The notes: generated by a model from the sequence alone, not told the origin. Numbered from the stretch's first letter, positions 12,211 to 25,640 are shown. The stretch is 64,000 nt of DNA from Capitulum mitella (GCA_030062745.1 CP099839.1:17546733-17610732), one strand, 5' to 3'. Made by a program: numbers and translations.

Positions 12211-15200
12211 GTGGTCGTGATTTTATCGTTTCGGTCGATTAAGTCTTTATGGCACCTCATTACTCTCGCTCACGTGGCCTCCGGTGTGGTGAAACTCAGA
12301 AGCCGGACGATAAGCTCCAGGAATTACGCGTCGGACACCAGGATGTTAACAAATGAGCTCAGTCTACTCGCCACTTTCACTGTCATGTTACCCTTTGGTC
12401 CTCCGTCGTCTGCTGTCTTCTGTCCGCCCACATTTTTCCACCTTTCCTTTGTCCGTCGTCGCTTGGTGGCGTCCGTTCTCTTCTGTCCGTCCAGGCTGTC
12501 GTTGCCGGATGTCATCTTTGTCCGTTCTGCGCGTATTGTCCGCTCTTCGACCGACCGCCCACGTCCGCCTATCCTCTGCCCGCGGCCGTTCCCAGTACGC
12601 CGTCGAACGGTCGGTCGGCCTTCGGTCGGCGTGGAGCCGACGGAAGGTGTCAGACGGCGGCGCGGCAGTCACACCTGCAGGTACCTGCGGCGTCCGTCCG
12701 CCCCCTCCCCCCCGGCTTTCGTGACTGATGAGTGCGGTCGCCGCGCGCACCACTTGACGCCGACCGCTAGCGAGGGGGGCGTATCCTGGAGCGCAGTCTT
12801 GCGCCGGTCTTAATTACTCATAATTCGCCTAATGTCTCAATTTTCCTGGGCTCGCTGCCTTAACAACTCGGCACGTTGCATTTGCTGCGCGCTGCAACAC
12901 CGCTCAGCGATTTATCCGGATATTCATATTAGAAACACGGTACTTTTCCAATTAGGCCCTGGAGTGTGGCATGACTACTCCCAATGATCGGGCTGTAATG
13001 AAAGACCGGCTCCGTCTAAACTGACTAAATTATAGCCTAAATTATTAGCTACGTGCGAATCGAGGTGCGGCGGCGCTTGTTATCTTAGTGCACATCTCAA
13101 TTACCTGGGCATGCAGGAATAACTCAATCTGCACAACGAGAGCATAATTTGCCAACTAATAAAGGTAACGAGCGGGAACTTTAATGCTGCAGGTAAAGGC
13201 GTCATATAGAATATCGGGCCTGAGTTACGGCGGGCTGCGCCGGCTCGGCGGAGGCCGATAATTTCTGTGACGGTCGGCCGCTGCCTGGACCGATGCATCG
13301 GCTGCATCGCCCTCGGGATTTACGGCGCCGTAAAGATTCACGGCTGCGGGCAGGGCAGCTGGCCGGCCGGCAGCTGGGCAGAGTGGCCTCCGCTGCCTCG
13401 TTCCAGACGCTCCTAGGCCAGAGTGTTACAGCGTTGTCCGCACGCGGCTCAGTCGTGACCAAGAGCGCTGAGAGTGGAAATTGCAATGTTAGTGGACGCT
13501 TCACGCCTGAGACCGGGTAGTGAGGGTCAGACGTTCACCTGCGCCCGGCGCCTGGTGTCCGATAGCCGCCCCTGGCCACAGGCCACTGAAGATTGCACCT
13601 TGCGCTGCCAATAGCGCTAAAACGCCTCACATAACCAGGTGATTCCTTTCACGCTGACTCTCGCGTTACGATCATGCACCACACCAGGGCCTGATTAAGC
13701 CGCATGCTCAGTTCTGAGCATCACTTTCCACGTTAGAAGCACGTCCTGGAAACGCCGAACGAGGGCATCTGCTTCTCGACATTGCCTCGTTTCGGAGCGT
13801 AACGGGCCGTTCTGCCACGAACCCGGCGTCCGCGGGGCACGGCGTGCCGTCTGAAGCGGCCGGGTTCCGATCGATAACCACCGCTCCGTCGGCTCGTCAG
13901 CGCCACCCCTTTGTCCCGAGCACGGCCGACCGGCCGGCCGCGGCGGCCGGCGGCCGGTCAGCTTCCGTCGACAACGATGCTAATCTCGTGGCACGCGAGA
14001 CGGCGCGGCGGCCGGCGGCGGGGCCGGCAGTGAGCCAGGAGCGCGGCAGCACTGATGGGCGTACCCGGACAGGGTCGGGTGGTCTGAGCTGGCGCTGGAC
14101 GCCGAACGCTGAGGATGCTCGTCACTGCCAGCGACTGGTGATCGCTTGTCTGTTATGTGACTTTCATACATAGCCCGGAGCATCACTACTTAGTCTTGGA
14201 GCTCAATTTCTGTTAAGACAACAAAACGTGCGTAAGCTTTTTTAAGAGGCACCAAAATTTCACTTCACGTGCTACTGAACATGGATGAAAGGCGCAGCCA
14301 GCCGGTCAGTGGAAGAATAATCGAACCAGTCAGGACCCTTCCTTCTCCCGGGTCCTCTCCTCCCCTCGAATTCCGCCTGTCGCCGAACGTTGATGGCTAC
14401 CACACCAGCAGCGCCTGCCTGCCGCCGGCCTCCATCTGACCCCAGGCGCCTGAGACCGCGCGTCGCCCGACCGGGGTTACCTCAGGAACCACCCGGCCCG
14501 CCCAGCCCGCCCCGCCATGTCTGGCGCCAGCAGTGCGTGTCGGGCCAGCCGATCAGCGCGCCAAGACCACGACCAAGGCTGGTCCGATCTTCCGTGACGA
14601 GAGTTTGCTGCGCCGCTCATCCCTCACGCCGCGTGACACCTGTGTCAACTCTATTAACTTGTCACCCGTCTCTGTTCTCCGTTAATAACCGGTGACGTGC
14701 GGGCCCCCCTCCGGGCCCATGCGCTCACCCTCCCCTATTTCACACCCAACAATCTCACCTGGAAGATGAAAGGCGCCGCCGAGCCATAAACATGCGCTGC
14801 CCGCGGTGCCCGACCGCAACGCCCCGGTATCGGCCGCTCTCTCTCCTCCCGCGCTCTGCCCGGCGGCGCGCCCGGCTCCGGCCCGGCGAACGGTGCTCCG
14901 CCGACGGAGCACGGCCGGACTGAGGCGAGCACCTCCCGGAGCCGACCCGGCCTGGTGATGTAATCCAGGTGAAGGCTATCGCACTGTCTGCAGTGCTGAT
15001 GAACAGAAGCCCTATTAGGCAGCATTTTACTTATCTGATCAGTTCGGATCGACGCTGGACACCAGCTGTTCTTCAAACCTCCGCCGATATAAACTGCTGC
15101 CAACAAAAGAAACCCGGCGTGCTCTTCTTGCACGCGTCAGCAGATGACAATTTCTTCCAATGAAACATTTTCTCCCGCTTTAGAAGAACTGAAACATTAC

Positions 15201-16300
15201 AAATGTTTCGAAACAAATCAAATATCATGCAAGCCGATCTGGGAACTTCAGTTTACGCCAAGCCTCTCTGCATAAAAGCGATAAAGCTACACCAGTATTG
15301 AAGGCGACAGCCAACTGTTTTGCATTGAGAATGAATGAGCCCCCCGGACAGTGCCTGAGCCGCCATTCGCGCCTCTGCTGGCCGTCAGCTGGCCGCCAGC
15401 CCCTCAAGGTCTTCATACAGCCGTCATTAGCCGACGCTCTCCCGTAACACTAATCGGCCGGGCTCACCATTTAGCCGGCAACACGTCATGTAATCCAATC
15501 AGAGCCATTAATATTTCAGCCGCGGTGTGAGCCCGGGCCGGCCGGCGGCCGGATCCATCACGGCTCACCTCCGCGACCGGCCGACAGAGGTCAGCGCCGG
15601 CGCGCTCCGGCCGACGCTAAAAAGCGGCCGGGCTCCGGTTAAAGTGACTGATTAATGCCGCGGCCGGTCATTAGGGCCACACAGCGCGCCGAGCGGCCAC
15701 CGGGCGGTCTGGGCCGGCGCGGCGGCGGCGGCGGCGGCGGCGGCGGCCGCCCGGCGGCGCACAAAGCGAGGCGCATACCGGCCGCCGCCGCCGCCGGCCC
15801 CAATCGGTGATTGCGCGTGTCCGCGCTAACGTGGCTGTGGGCTGTGATGTATGTGCGCCGGCCGCACGGCGGGCCGACGCTTTACTGGGAAACAAATTAC
15901 TGGCAGCGAATCTTGACGGTGCCGTCGACCGACCGTCGCGCCGCCGCCGCCGCCGCGCTACTGTTTGCCTCCGTGGCTCGGCGCTGATAGACCGGGGAAC
16001 CTGCGCGGCAGCCCCGTCCGCCCCGATTAGGGAGTTCCCGCGCCGGACAGCGACCATTGTGTCCGGACGGCCGTGTCCCCGGACGGCCGTGTCCGGGCCG
16101 TGTCCGGGCTGGCGCTCGGACGTTTCCCTCGGCCCGGTCGCGCCGGACAGTGAAACGCGAGCGGCCACAATGCTGTTTGTGTCTTCATCAGCATGTGTTT
16201 ACAGATTCGGCACGGCCCATTTGGCGGGCGGCCGGCCTCCACGGCCTCGACAGGCGTTTTTGCTGGCCCAGCGGGGCCAGAGAGGCAGACGGGCCGGTCT
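12211..16300. other. Large GC/CpG-rich island, right part
   Basis: Continues the island with AT cores (TAATTA at 12811-12816, ATTAGG and AAATTATTAG motifs at about 12950-13050), a GGC run at 15717-15755 and three tandem copies of an 18-bp unit (GGACGGCCGTGTCC core) at about 16057-16108. A plus-strand frame of 200 codons (12211-12813) is mirrored by other open frames on both strands and looks like a composition artefact. Confidence 0.35.
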
Positions 16301-17186
16301 CCCGCCTCCAGAGGCCCAGAGGCCTGCAGAGGGGCGGGCAGATCTGGTCTGCCGCCTCCAGAGGCCCAGAGGCCTGCAGAGGGACGGGCGGATTTGGTCT
16401 CCCGCCTCCAGAGACCCAGAGGCCTGCAGAGGGGCGGGCAGATCTGGTCTCCCGCCTCCAGAGGCCCAGAGGCCTGCAGAGGGGCGGGCAGATCTGGTCT
16501 CCCGCCTCCAGAGGCTCAGAGGCCTGCAGAGGGGCGGGCGGATCTGGTCTGCCGCCTCCAGAGACCCAGAGGCCTGCAGAGGGACGGGCAGATCTGGTCT
16601 GCCGCCTCCAGAGGCTCAGAGGCCTGCAGAGGGACGGGCGGATCTGGTCTCCCGCCTCCAGAGACCCAGAGGCCTGCAGAGGGGCGGGCAGATCTGGTCT
16701 GCCGCCTCCAGAGGCCCAGAGGCCTGCAGAGGGGCGGGCAGATCTGGTCTGCCGCCTCAGAGGCTCAGAGGCCTGCAGAGGGGCGGGATCTGGTCTGCCG
16801 CCTCCAGAGACCCAGAGGCCTGCAGAGGGACGGGCAGATCTGGTCTGCCGCCTCCAGAGGCTCAGAGGCCTGCAGAGGGGCGGGCGGATCTGGTCTGCCG
16901 CCTCCAGAGACCCAGAGGCCTGCAGAGGGGCGGGCAGATCTGGTCTGCCGCCTTCAGAGGCCCAGAGGCCTGCAGAGGGGCGGGCGGATCTGGTCTACCA
17001 CCTCCAGAGACCCAGAGGCCTGGGCTCTGCGCCCAGAGGCCCAGAGGGCAGATCTGGTCTGCCGCCTCCAGAGGCTCAGAGGCCTGCAGAGGGGCGGGCA
17101 GATCTGGTCTGCCGCCTCCAGAGGCCTGCAGAGGGGCGGGCGGATCTGGTCTGCCGCCTCCAGAGGCCCAGAGGCCTGCAGAGGGA
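16301..17186 (+). repeat. 50-bp minisatellite, 18 units with higher-order structure
   Basis: Eighteen units of a 50-bp motif (each with CCTCCAGAG, most with GGCCTGCAGAGG, and ending GATCTGGTCT). Units 1-9 and most others are exactly 50 bp. Unit 10 (16751-16796) is 46 bp, unit 15 (16997-17060) is 64 bp and unit 17 (17111-17152) is 42 bp. Variant positions (GAGACCC, GAGGCCC, GAGGCTC; GGGG/GGGA; CA/CG) show that units 3-7 repeat as units 8-12, a 250-bp higher-order repeat. All three plus-strand frames stay open through the array, which explains the long overlapping frames of 489, 398 and 377 codons. The frame-breaking length changes argue against translation. Confidence 0.95.
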
Positions 17187-18150
17187 TGGATGTGTCCAGG
17201 GAAGTTGGTCAGACTTGCTGCGCAGAAATGTACTCATTGGTCACAACCTTTAAATGTCTCCACACACCTAAACTAACGGTTAACCGGCTCAACATCCACA
17301 TTGTCGAACTGTCACCTGACCACTAAACGCGATCACCTCCAGTACGAGTGTTTACAGGAAATGTGGTCAGGGAGGTTCAAACGTTCAAGCTAACCTGTTG
17401 ATAAAGACGCCCTCCCGGAAAACGCCATAGGCAATGCGCATGCTGTTGTCACATTCTGTAGCTCATTTCCATTTAAATCAGATCGTATTTTGCTCAGGCT
17501 CAGGCAAGGCTCAGGCAAAAATGAGTATTATATATCACTTCATCGTGGTTCTTCGGGAAATTCATATCACTACGGAAGGTTGTTCCTGGGCTGCGACAGA
17601 ATGGTGTGGTGTGAGGTTGAGACGCATCTGTAGTTTGGGCCGGCATTAACAATGCAGACATACAAGGAAGTTGCCAATACGATACGACATGCAACCTCAA
17701 TGTCCTTCCTCCCGCGCCACCCGACCATCATACTGCTGCGAAGTCCCTGGATGCTACCTTCTTAATGAAGCGTTCAGCCTTTAATCGCCATACGAATGGA
17801 AGCGGTGTTTCCTGCGCCTGCCCTATCCAAAACCCCCCAATCCTTGTCGCCCTTTAGTCTATACAAAGTCGCCGCCGGTCGTTACGGCCTGGACGGTGTC
17901 TGTGTCGCCCCACATCAGGCGTCTGTCAGTGTGACATCAGGCCCGTTTGGTGGTCTCCTGACGCTATCTCTGGCCACTCACTGCCACCTCGTTAAGAGGA
18001 CAGCAGAGGCGTTCGGCCGGCTCTCATGCCCCGACCGGCAGCGAGCGGCTGCTAAAGCTCAGTTCCGGTTCTCATACCCGCTGCAGGATGGTGCGGCTGC
18101 TGCGGCTGAGTTCCGGCTGCACAGATGGAACTGACTGTGGCCGGATTGTT
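17187..18150. other. Non-coding flank of the minisatellite
   Basis: Moderately GC-rich; short frames only. A small direct repeat (GCTCAGGCAAG/GCTCAGGCAAA) occurs at about 17499-17520. Nothing else recognised. Confidence 0.4.
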
Positions 18151-21100
18151 TTGCGCGAATAAGCTCAGCTTTCCGTACATTTTATCAGTTTCCACGAATC
18201 AGGGACGGCGCCACGGATTTTTGACTGTGAGGTACTACCAAGGGCGCAGCCCGGACGACGAGGTCTTGTAGGAGACCCCCACAAAACTGGGTATCTCGCT
18301 GGATTTAGGCCACTTCATTTTGCGATTTACAATTTGTACGATAAAAAACTTGTCGCTTATCTGGTCGAAAAAACGGTAAAATTGGCAATTCCCTAGATAA
18401 AAGTTTGCGTTTTACATTACAAAACAAACCGCCATGAAAGTAAACTGCCGCATGACATATCCGAAGATAAATTTAACCGGAAAATGACGCCATGAAATTT
18501 TGCTTTACTTTGCACCGGATTTCAGATTTCTATCAAAGTCGCGCTGGTAATCATTTCGCATCAGCAAGTTTCGCTTAAGTGATTGGGCTTCCAGAATACT
18601 TCCATATGCAAAAAAACTTTCCAGTTATATTTCCCTTCACGAGTTACAATTATTGTGGGGCACTGTGTATACCTAGTAACCCAAAACCAAATGATTGTGG
18701 GGTACTATTATCCCACGTACCCCACAGTGACGGCGCCCATGCAGCAAATACACTGGCTCATCAATATCCTGGTCTGAAAAGGTTTCCGTGACATGCACGG
18801 TTGTCCAATTTATTCTCTGACATGGTGACTGCAGCAAAGAAGAAAAAGGTGAGTTAAGCCATGCACAAAAATCTAGCAGCGAAATCAACCCATTCCGGCC
18901 AGTCTGAAAGACAAAACCTTCGTGAGGGAGCATCGTGAATAAAACACGCTACACTGAATCTTGTCCTCAGCCACATTTTAAATCATCTTCGGCAAAGGCC
19001 CACGCCTCGCTGGCAGCCGAAATGGTCTGATAAGTCTCCCCAAGAACTCATAATTTAATGGTGGAATCGGTAATGACATTAGCAATGCAGACGTAGTCTA
19101 ATCATGCACTAACCGTTGTCTGTCATCATTCATAGACGGTCGGGGCTCTTTTTGTTCGTTGTGCAACGTAGACTGAATTATTCATGCAGTTAAAATGCAT
19201 TTCATGTGTGCAAAGAATGGTGTCGGATCTGGTTTCAAAATTTTGACCCAGTGGATCTCCAGTCGTCATCCGCAGGTGGCTATGTTAAGCTGTTAATGAT
19301 CCTGAGGAGGATCAGTGTCAATCGTTTGTCGCATATTTTTCACAGCCTGGTGCCTGATTCGAGATTCGAATACACAAACCTGGGACTAGGAACCTAATAT
19401 TTTATCCGCTACGGCACGGAAGACTGCCGTGCTCCTTCCACCGTCCTCGGCATTAACACTTCTGATGGGGACAAGGGTCCGATAATTATTAATGCCGTGA
19501 ACTCTGCGTCGCCTCAAGATGTTTCTGATAATCTGAGTTCGCTGCCTTTCACAAAATGTCTATAAAACGTGAGGCCGCACTAGATTATTTGAATCATAAA
19601 CAAAACACGGATACAAAACTGTCATGCAAAGGGAGGGAAAAGACTGACACAGACAACCACGATTCGTGAATCTTGATGTTAGATTTCATGTGCTGCATAC
19701 AAGGAACTGATTCAAAGTGTGTGAGCATTCCCTGACCCTAAGGACACCATGACACTGAGTCCCTGAGACTCAAGTCAGAGTATAACTAAGAACCCGAATC
19801 CAAGGAGCTTAGTGCTCTGAGCATACAAAGAGGCCGCAAAGTTCGTGCGGCATCTTACGCACGCATCAGTACTGAGATCCGAGGGCTGATCCTTCAGAAT
19901 GGAACGCGCTACGCACCTGAACCCGACTATAAAGCACTTTCGCCTTCATATATATAAAGCACTTAATATTGGGCCTGTGCGCAAATGTAATCATTATTTT
20001 GACGTATGCCACATGTTTGATATGATGGGATATTTGACACATGACACAATATAGGTTTGTAGAGTTTTGTGCACAGGATGCCAGATGCCGATGCGTTGTA
20101 CGTTTTCAATTTCGATATGAGTGCATTACGAAAGTCAATGTATTTGTGCCATATCATATTGCGCGCTTCCAATTACATTATCATTGCATTAAGTAAGTCA
20201 GTTTCCGAAAGAACTGGGTATGGAAAAATTGTTTTCTCCAACATCTCTCGCCATGGTTTAAACTTTCCTCTTCAACTGTAAAGAGACGCTCGTAAAGAAG
20301 ATCTTAAGGGTAGGACTAAAATAAGCTGAACTATCGCATGGCATAAGTTTCACTCTTCATGGTAAGTAGACTTAAGCTATCAAGAATAAATGAAAAGTTT
20401 TTGAAGGCCGTATTTAAGACCAAAAGTCACAGGTTATAGTTATGGAAGGTTTGTTAGACTCTCCTTTGTTGTTACGCAGAAAACGATGTTAGGCTTATGA
20501 GCTTGCGGGTCCGGCCGTGGACCGGAGTTGATATTTTTGTTGCTGATTAGTGCAAAACAGCACAATCATGAAAAGACAAAATTGCCATGGAGCGTGAGGT
20601 CACAGACATATGAGAAGAGAGGGTATCGTGCACTCAGTCAAGCGTGGCTACGGAGGGCGGCACGTGGGTGAAACCGGTCGACGGCTTTCAACGAGGATTA
20701 AAAAGGCATAAAGACTCTCGTTAAAGGTGACCCAGAAAAGTCTGCGGTTGCTGAGCACGCTGAGTCGTACCGGAGGACATGTCGTTCGCAAACGTGGCCT
20801 TCCTGGGCCGGAACAGCGTTGTCAGAGAACGAAAGCTGACAGAGGCCCAAGCTGTGTTCCAGCTGAGGTCTCTAAACCGAGATACAGACTTAGAATGGAC
20901 CCACATCAGGAGGGGCTGTATCGATATCAGTTTATCCTCAAAAGTTAGAATTGTGGTTCTCAAGCCTCCGTTTGTTAACAAGTGTTTGCTCTCGGCTCTT
21001 TCTTGACGAAGTTGTTGTTTCTTCGGCCGCACGCCCAATGACATTCTTTTCTTTTCAAAACTGTACTGTTTGGCAATAACCAGCAATAAACACCTAAAGA

Positions 21101-22000
21101 GGGGTCCACAGTGGGGCCCGAAAGCTCATAAATGCATTATCTTTTTTTCTGTATATAACGCAAGAAAGCACAACAAATCTTCCATAAAAACAAAGGTATG
21201 AGAACAGTCAGTGTCTATATACCGTGCATTCTTTTCGGATAAAATCATTGACGCTACAGGGAAGAAATTACCTCAAAATATATAGCACTCGACACTACAC
21301 TAGGGTTTCTACGCCTACGACATCAAGATCTCCACATAAGGAGGCACCACCGAAACACTGCATTTAAAGAAACGTTTGAATCAGAGGCGTAGGAGCAGAG
21401 ACTAGGGGACCACAACCCACGCTTTTTGGAAATTTAACATCATGCCTATGGGGAAAACGTCTTTGGTCCCCCAACAGCACTTTCTGTATGTTCCTATGTT
21501 CCTGATTGCAGTACATAAACACGCACAAGAACGTGTGGGCTGACGGGGTCACACAACAATCCTGGGCAGCGTTTAGTAAAAGCATTGAACCGTCCAGTCG
21601 GGGATTACGAGAAGACACATTTACATTGGGTACCCAGCTAGCAGCACACAACAGCCAACAAAAAGAGAGCCCTGGAATAGAGACGGATGTAATATCCTTG
21701 GTAATACAGTAAAACGATACCTTGACACGACAGAAATGCCTTTTTTATCCGCGGCCGTAATGTGGAACGGCATGGACAACACTGTGCTGCAGAAGACGTG
21801 TTCCTTCTCAGTTTGTGGTGTCGACGCTGCAGCCTCTTGCTGGTGCCTTCTGCCTTCGCTGAGGTCTGCCTGCGCTGTAGTCTGCCGTAGGTAGTCGGCC
21901 AGTGACGGAGTCTGCCAGTGACGCAGTCTGCCGGTGGCTCGGTCTGAGTGGTGTGCCAACTGTGGCAGCTGACGGGGAGCTCCCCCCCCCCAGCTGCCGG
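18151..22000. other. AT-balanced non-coding stretch
   Basis: No coding signal apart from frames of at most about 120 codons that overlap on opposite strands. It contains the perfect inverted repeat listed at 18696-18726. Otherwise nothing recognised. Confidence 0.45.
18696..18726. repeat. Perfect 10-bp inverted repeat, 11-nt loop
   Basis: TGTGGGGTAC at 18696-18705 is followed after 11 bases by its exact reverse complement GTACCCCACA at 18717-18726. It could be a protein-binding palindrome or a short hairpin. Confidence 0.7.
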
Positions 22001-22800
22001 CCCCCGTCTTGGCGAGATCCGCGTCGCCGCCGCGCGCCGTTGAAAGCGCCCACCTGAAAAGAACTTAATTAATCCCGTAATTAATGGCATGCAAACCAGT
22101 CGCTTTGTGTTTTCAAACAAAGCGCCGGGTATGCAGTGGCCGCCGGAGACGGCGTGGCGCGCCGACTTCGCCGCCGCGGCGATGGAGACGCGGGCGCGGC
22201 GGACAGCGCGACGCATTCAGAGCTGCGTCGTTTTTGCCGCCGCGGCGAAACACAATTACCGGCGAACAATACAAACTGTGGCGCGCGGTGGCCAGATAGC
22301 GCCTGCCCAACAGGACGTTCCTGTTCTGTGATCTCGTAATTAATGGTTTCTTGCGCAGCCGCGGCGCAACAATAGTTTGTGAACGCCGCTTTGTCCGCGC
22401 TCTTACGGACGAATTTAGCGTTAAGAAGTAATTCATCTTGCATAATGGCGGCAATAAGCTGAGACGGCCGCGCCGGGCCGGCTGCCGGTGCGTTCACGCC
22501 CGTGCTCTCCAGTGTTCGCGGACGCTCGCTGAGGCGGGAGCGGTCCTGGGCTGCGGCCGGCCGCCGGCGGTCCGCCGCCGCGCCCTCCGCCTCCGCCGCC
22601 GCTGGAACAACACGGCGGCCGGACAGATTTGTAACGACGTCGTCCCGGCGGGAGCGTGCCGCAGCCGGCCGGCCCCTCTCGGGGGACCAGGGCACGAAAC
22701 ACATTGCAAATAAACGAAAATTTATGGCGGCGCTGGCACACCCGGGTCGCTCGGCTCGGCTCGGCTCATATCCGGCCGTAAGTTAAGACTAATCGACGGC
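22001..22800. promoter_or_regulatory. GC/CpG-rich island with repeated TAATTAAT cores
   Basis: Sharply CpG-rich block with TTAATTAAT at 22065-22073. The 12-mer CGTAATTAATGG occurs twice in direct orientation (22076-22087 and 22335-22346). Four CGGCT units end the block (about 22748-22767). Many frames are open on both strands and none resembles a protein. Candidate homeodomain-responsive regulatory DNA; unproven. Confidence 0.4.
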
Positions 22801-25640
22801 ATTGGAAATGGACAAAGTGTAAACACTACAGACACTTGTAAATGAGCCCCCAGGGCCTATAACGCCTGGTGATTTATAAAAATGAAGACGAATGCGCCCA
22901 AATGGTGTTGACACGATGCGTCCGATTTGGCTAAGAGCGAACGCCAAATTGGGGTCTTCCCCGCTTATTTGCTGACGACACGTGACGCATTGCGAACGCC
23001 TGTAATTCTGGAGATGTCGGAACGACTAAGGCCGAACGCTTATTTTGTCGGAAAGTCATCATCCCTCTTAATGAAAACAAACAGTTTCGTGGTGGTACAA
23101 GAGAAGAAAACGCATCGGTCTTTTTTCTTTTGACATAATCCTTTGTTTTCATTCTGGAAAGGAATTACCTTTTTGTTGGAAAATCGCTGTGCGTAACCAG
23201 TGATTTTTTACCTGTAATGAATTTACATTATTACAGGTATATGATTCTGCACATGATCCCCTTCCCATGACCCGTCACGGGCATCTCAACGTAGTAGCAG
23301 GATGCAAATATACGCATGAAGAATATCGACGTCCGAGCGAGTCTGATGCGTATTTGTAGATTTGCGCCGAAATGCCGTCATCAGCACACTTGTTGTCAAG
23401 CCTCAGTGTGCCCGACCCGTAATGTCTGAGCCTTGACTCGCTACACGTGGCGCTACAACGACGCAAAGCTGCAACAGATCATTCCCCAGTTATTGCAGTG
23501 ATCACCAGTCACAGACCGGTAGCTTCCCACGCGCGGAACAAATTAAGATATGTGATGCAGAAACCTTTCTGTTGCATTTAGGACACTGGCCTGGCATACT
23601 GACTAATTACCATTATTTTTTGTAAAGAGGGGTGCTTCTAAAACAACACAAAGCGCCTAGCAAAGTAGAAATGTCGTAATACAGTTACTAATGAAATACC
23701 CAGTATGCTACCGGTGGTGTGTGCGGGCTCCGACAGATGAAGAGTGGAACGCACTTTCCAAACTTTGGGTCGTTTAACGTCGTGACCATGGGTCTGTTTG
23801 CGAATATACGTATGAAGAGTATCGGTGTCCCCACTCTCTAACTTCTGATTTGTGCCAGCAACGTGCAAAGACTGAATTGCTTAGCAACGTGCTATTTTTG
23901 AAGTATGTGCTGTTTTTGGTCGTAAGGTACCGATTTCTTTCAACCTTCATTCAGTCTTACTACACATCGCAGAAAATTGAATGGGTGTTTGTTCTTACAT
24001 GTTCTCCTGACCACCGCATTCACGATGCGTCCTTTTCTTTCTCTAGAAAAAAATCATCTTACTTTTCTCAGCTTTACCGGCGACGAAATGAAATGGTTCT
24101 TATGCATTTTTGGTTTGACTAATTTGCTTGCGAAAAAAGTAACATGCCTTTTAGTTATCATTTTTCGTCTTGGCACGAGAAAAATGTTTTTTGTTTGAAG
24201 CAATGAGATTCTGTCGAATGCTCACAAGGAGGGAAATTCCATGGGAGTGCTGGAATAAGGAACGAGTATTTCATTTGTTAGAAAATCTCAAATCTTCATG
24301 TTTTTCAAGAATTTATTTCCAATTCATGGGATATGGCATACAGCGAAAAACAAATTCTCATATGTTATAGATCATGGTCTCATAACTATATCATTGTACT
24401 GAACTACAGCGTGTGAGTGCTAGGCCACACCCTTAAAAAAAGTGCGGCACTTCACTAAGGTGCCAGGCAGGAACTGTGTATATCGCACTTGAGCTAAAAT
24501 TTGGGTACCATCTGTCAAACACCCTCGTATATCTGTCGTTTGATTATGCCCAGAAACCTTCCATGAGGCTCATCACGAGGTACGAGGCGGATTTTTCCCG
24601 CGTGCCACATTTTCTCCCCAGGAACCTCCAAATTTAGCAAAAGTAATGTGCTGCTGCTAGGGATGTCCAAGATGCATGCACAGTATGCAGCATGCAGAGC
24701 AGCTGTTCAAGAGGACAACATTGCCTGAGAAATCTCCCACTGGTACGTGTTATCCCTACCGTTGGCATAATTCGGCTTTACATGTGACGAACACACCTCA
24801 CGTTTGCAGAAATCGCTACTCACTCTAGCCATTTTCAGGATACCTTTCTCGAGGCTGAAAATCTGATATGTCCATGGCGTCTTTTTCCTGTTCGAAATAA
24901 AACAACGACGGTCGGCAGAGTGATTTATCCGCCGCTCTTCCAGCAGCGTAGCCAGGATTTTCGTAACAGGGGTCAAGGTTGAAATAAAATGGTTTGATTT
25001 GCTCTTGTTATTTTATTATTTACTTGCTTTATTATTTCATTTACCTATTGCATATATTACCTATATATTACTTACATATTTATCATTCACATATTTTAAT
25101 GCGAGCACGGGGAAATTGGTGCCATGAAATCGTTACTATGAAAATGCTGAAAATATAGCCACCTTACCTTTTAGTCTTGGAATGTTTTCCTCTTAAATAA
25201 CTCATTTGTGACGATTGGCTCATTTTTGACACCGCTGCTCGTAAGGAAGGGGGTTAACTGACCCCTCTGACCCCCTCTGACCCCCTCTAACTGCGATACT
25301 GCTCTCTTCTTTGGGCCATCAATGTACTTTTTACAAGTTACACCGGATTTCACCCATTTGTTGCCAGGAATCTTAAACGACTTGTGAAGCGCTTTACGGT
25401 TCCTGTCGCTGATCCTATGCTCCCATGTGGCTTGATGAGTTCGACCGTCAATTCGTCGGTGGTTGTTTGCAGTCAGAGGATTAGTGGCAGAGGCATCACG
25501 CATCAGAAATCCTGCTTGGATCGGAATAGAAATGTTCCCAAAATTGGCAGGGGCGGAGCAATTTTTAGAAATTGCGTTCCATGCATTAGCACAGAGCTAA
25601 TGTTATAATTTTTGGAGCTGGTAGGTGCGTCGTCCAGCTG
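22801..25640. other. AT-rich non-coding stretch
   Basis: Contains a perfect inverted repeat (23209-23239) and transposon-like ends: GCGTAGCCAGGATTTTC at 24946-24962, an 11-bp CCCCTCTGAC-type triplicate at 25255-25290 and CAGGGGCGGAGCAA at about 25549. Otherwise nothing recognised. Confidence 0.45.
23209..23239. repeat. Perfect 10-bp inverted repeat, 11-nt loop
   Basis: TACCTGTAAT (23209-23218) and its exact reverse complement ATTACAGGTA (23230-23239) flank 11 bases. The geometry is the same as the inverted repeat at 18696-18726. Confidence 0.7.

Noticed and set aside
12211..12813. 200-codon plus-strand frame
   Set aside because: GC-rich DNA with open frames on both strands and no recognisable domain; a composition artefact is more likely.
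15807..17276. 489-codon plus-strand frame
   Set aside because: Most of it is the 50-bp minisatellite, open in all three frames; the rest is GC-rich island sequence.
19760..19780. lin-4/miR-125-like sequence TCCCTGAGA
   Set aside because: Only the seed region matches and the flanks do not fold into a precursor-like hairpin.
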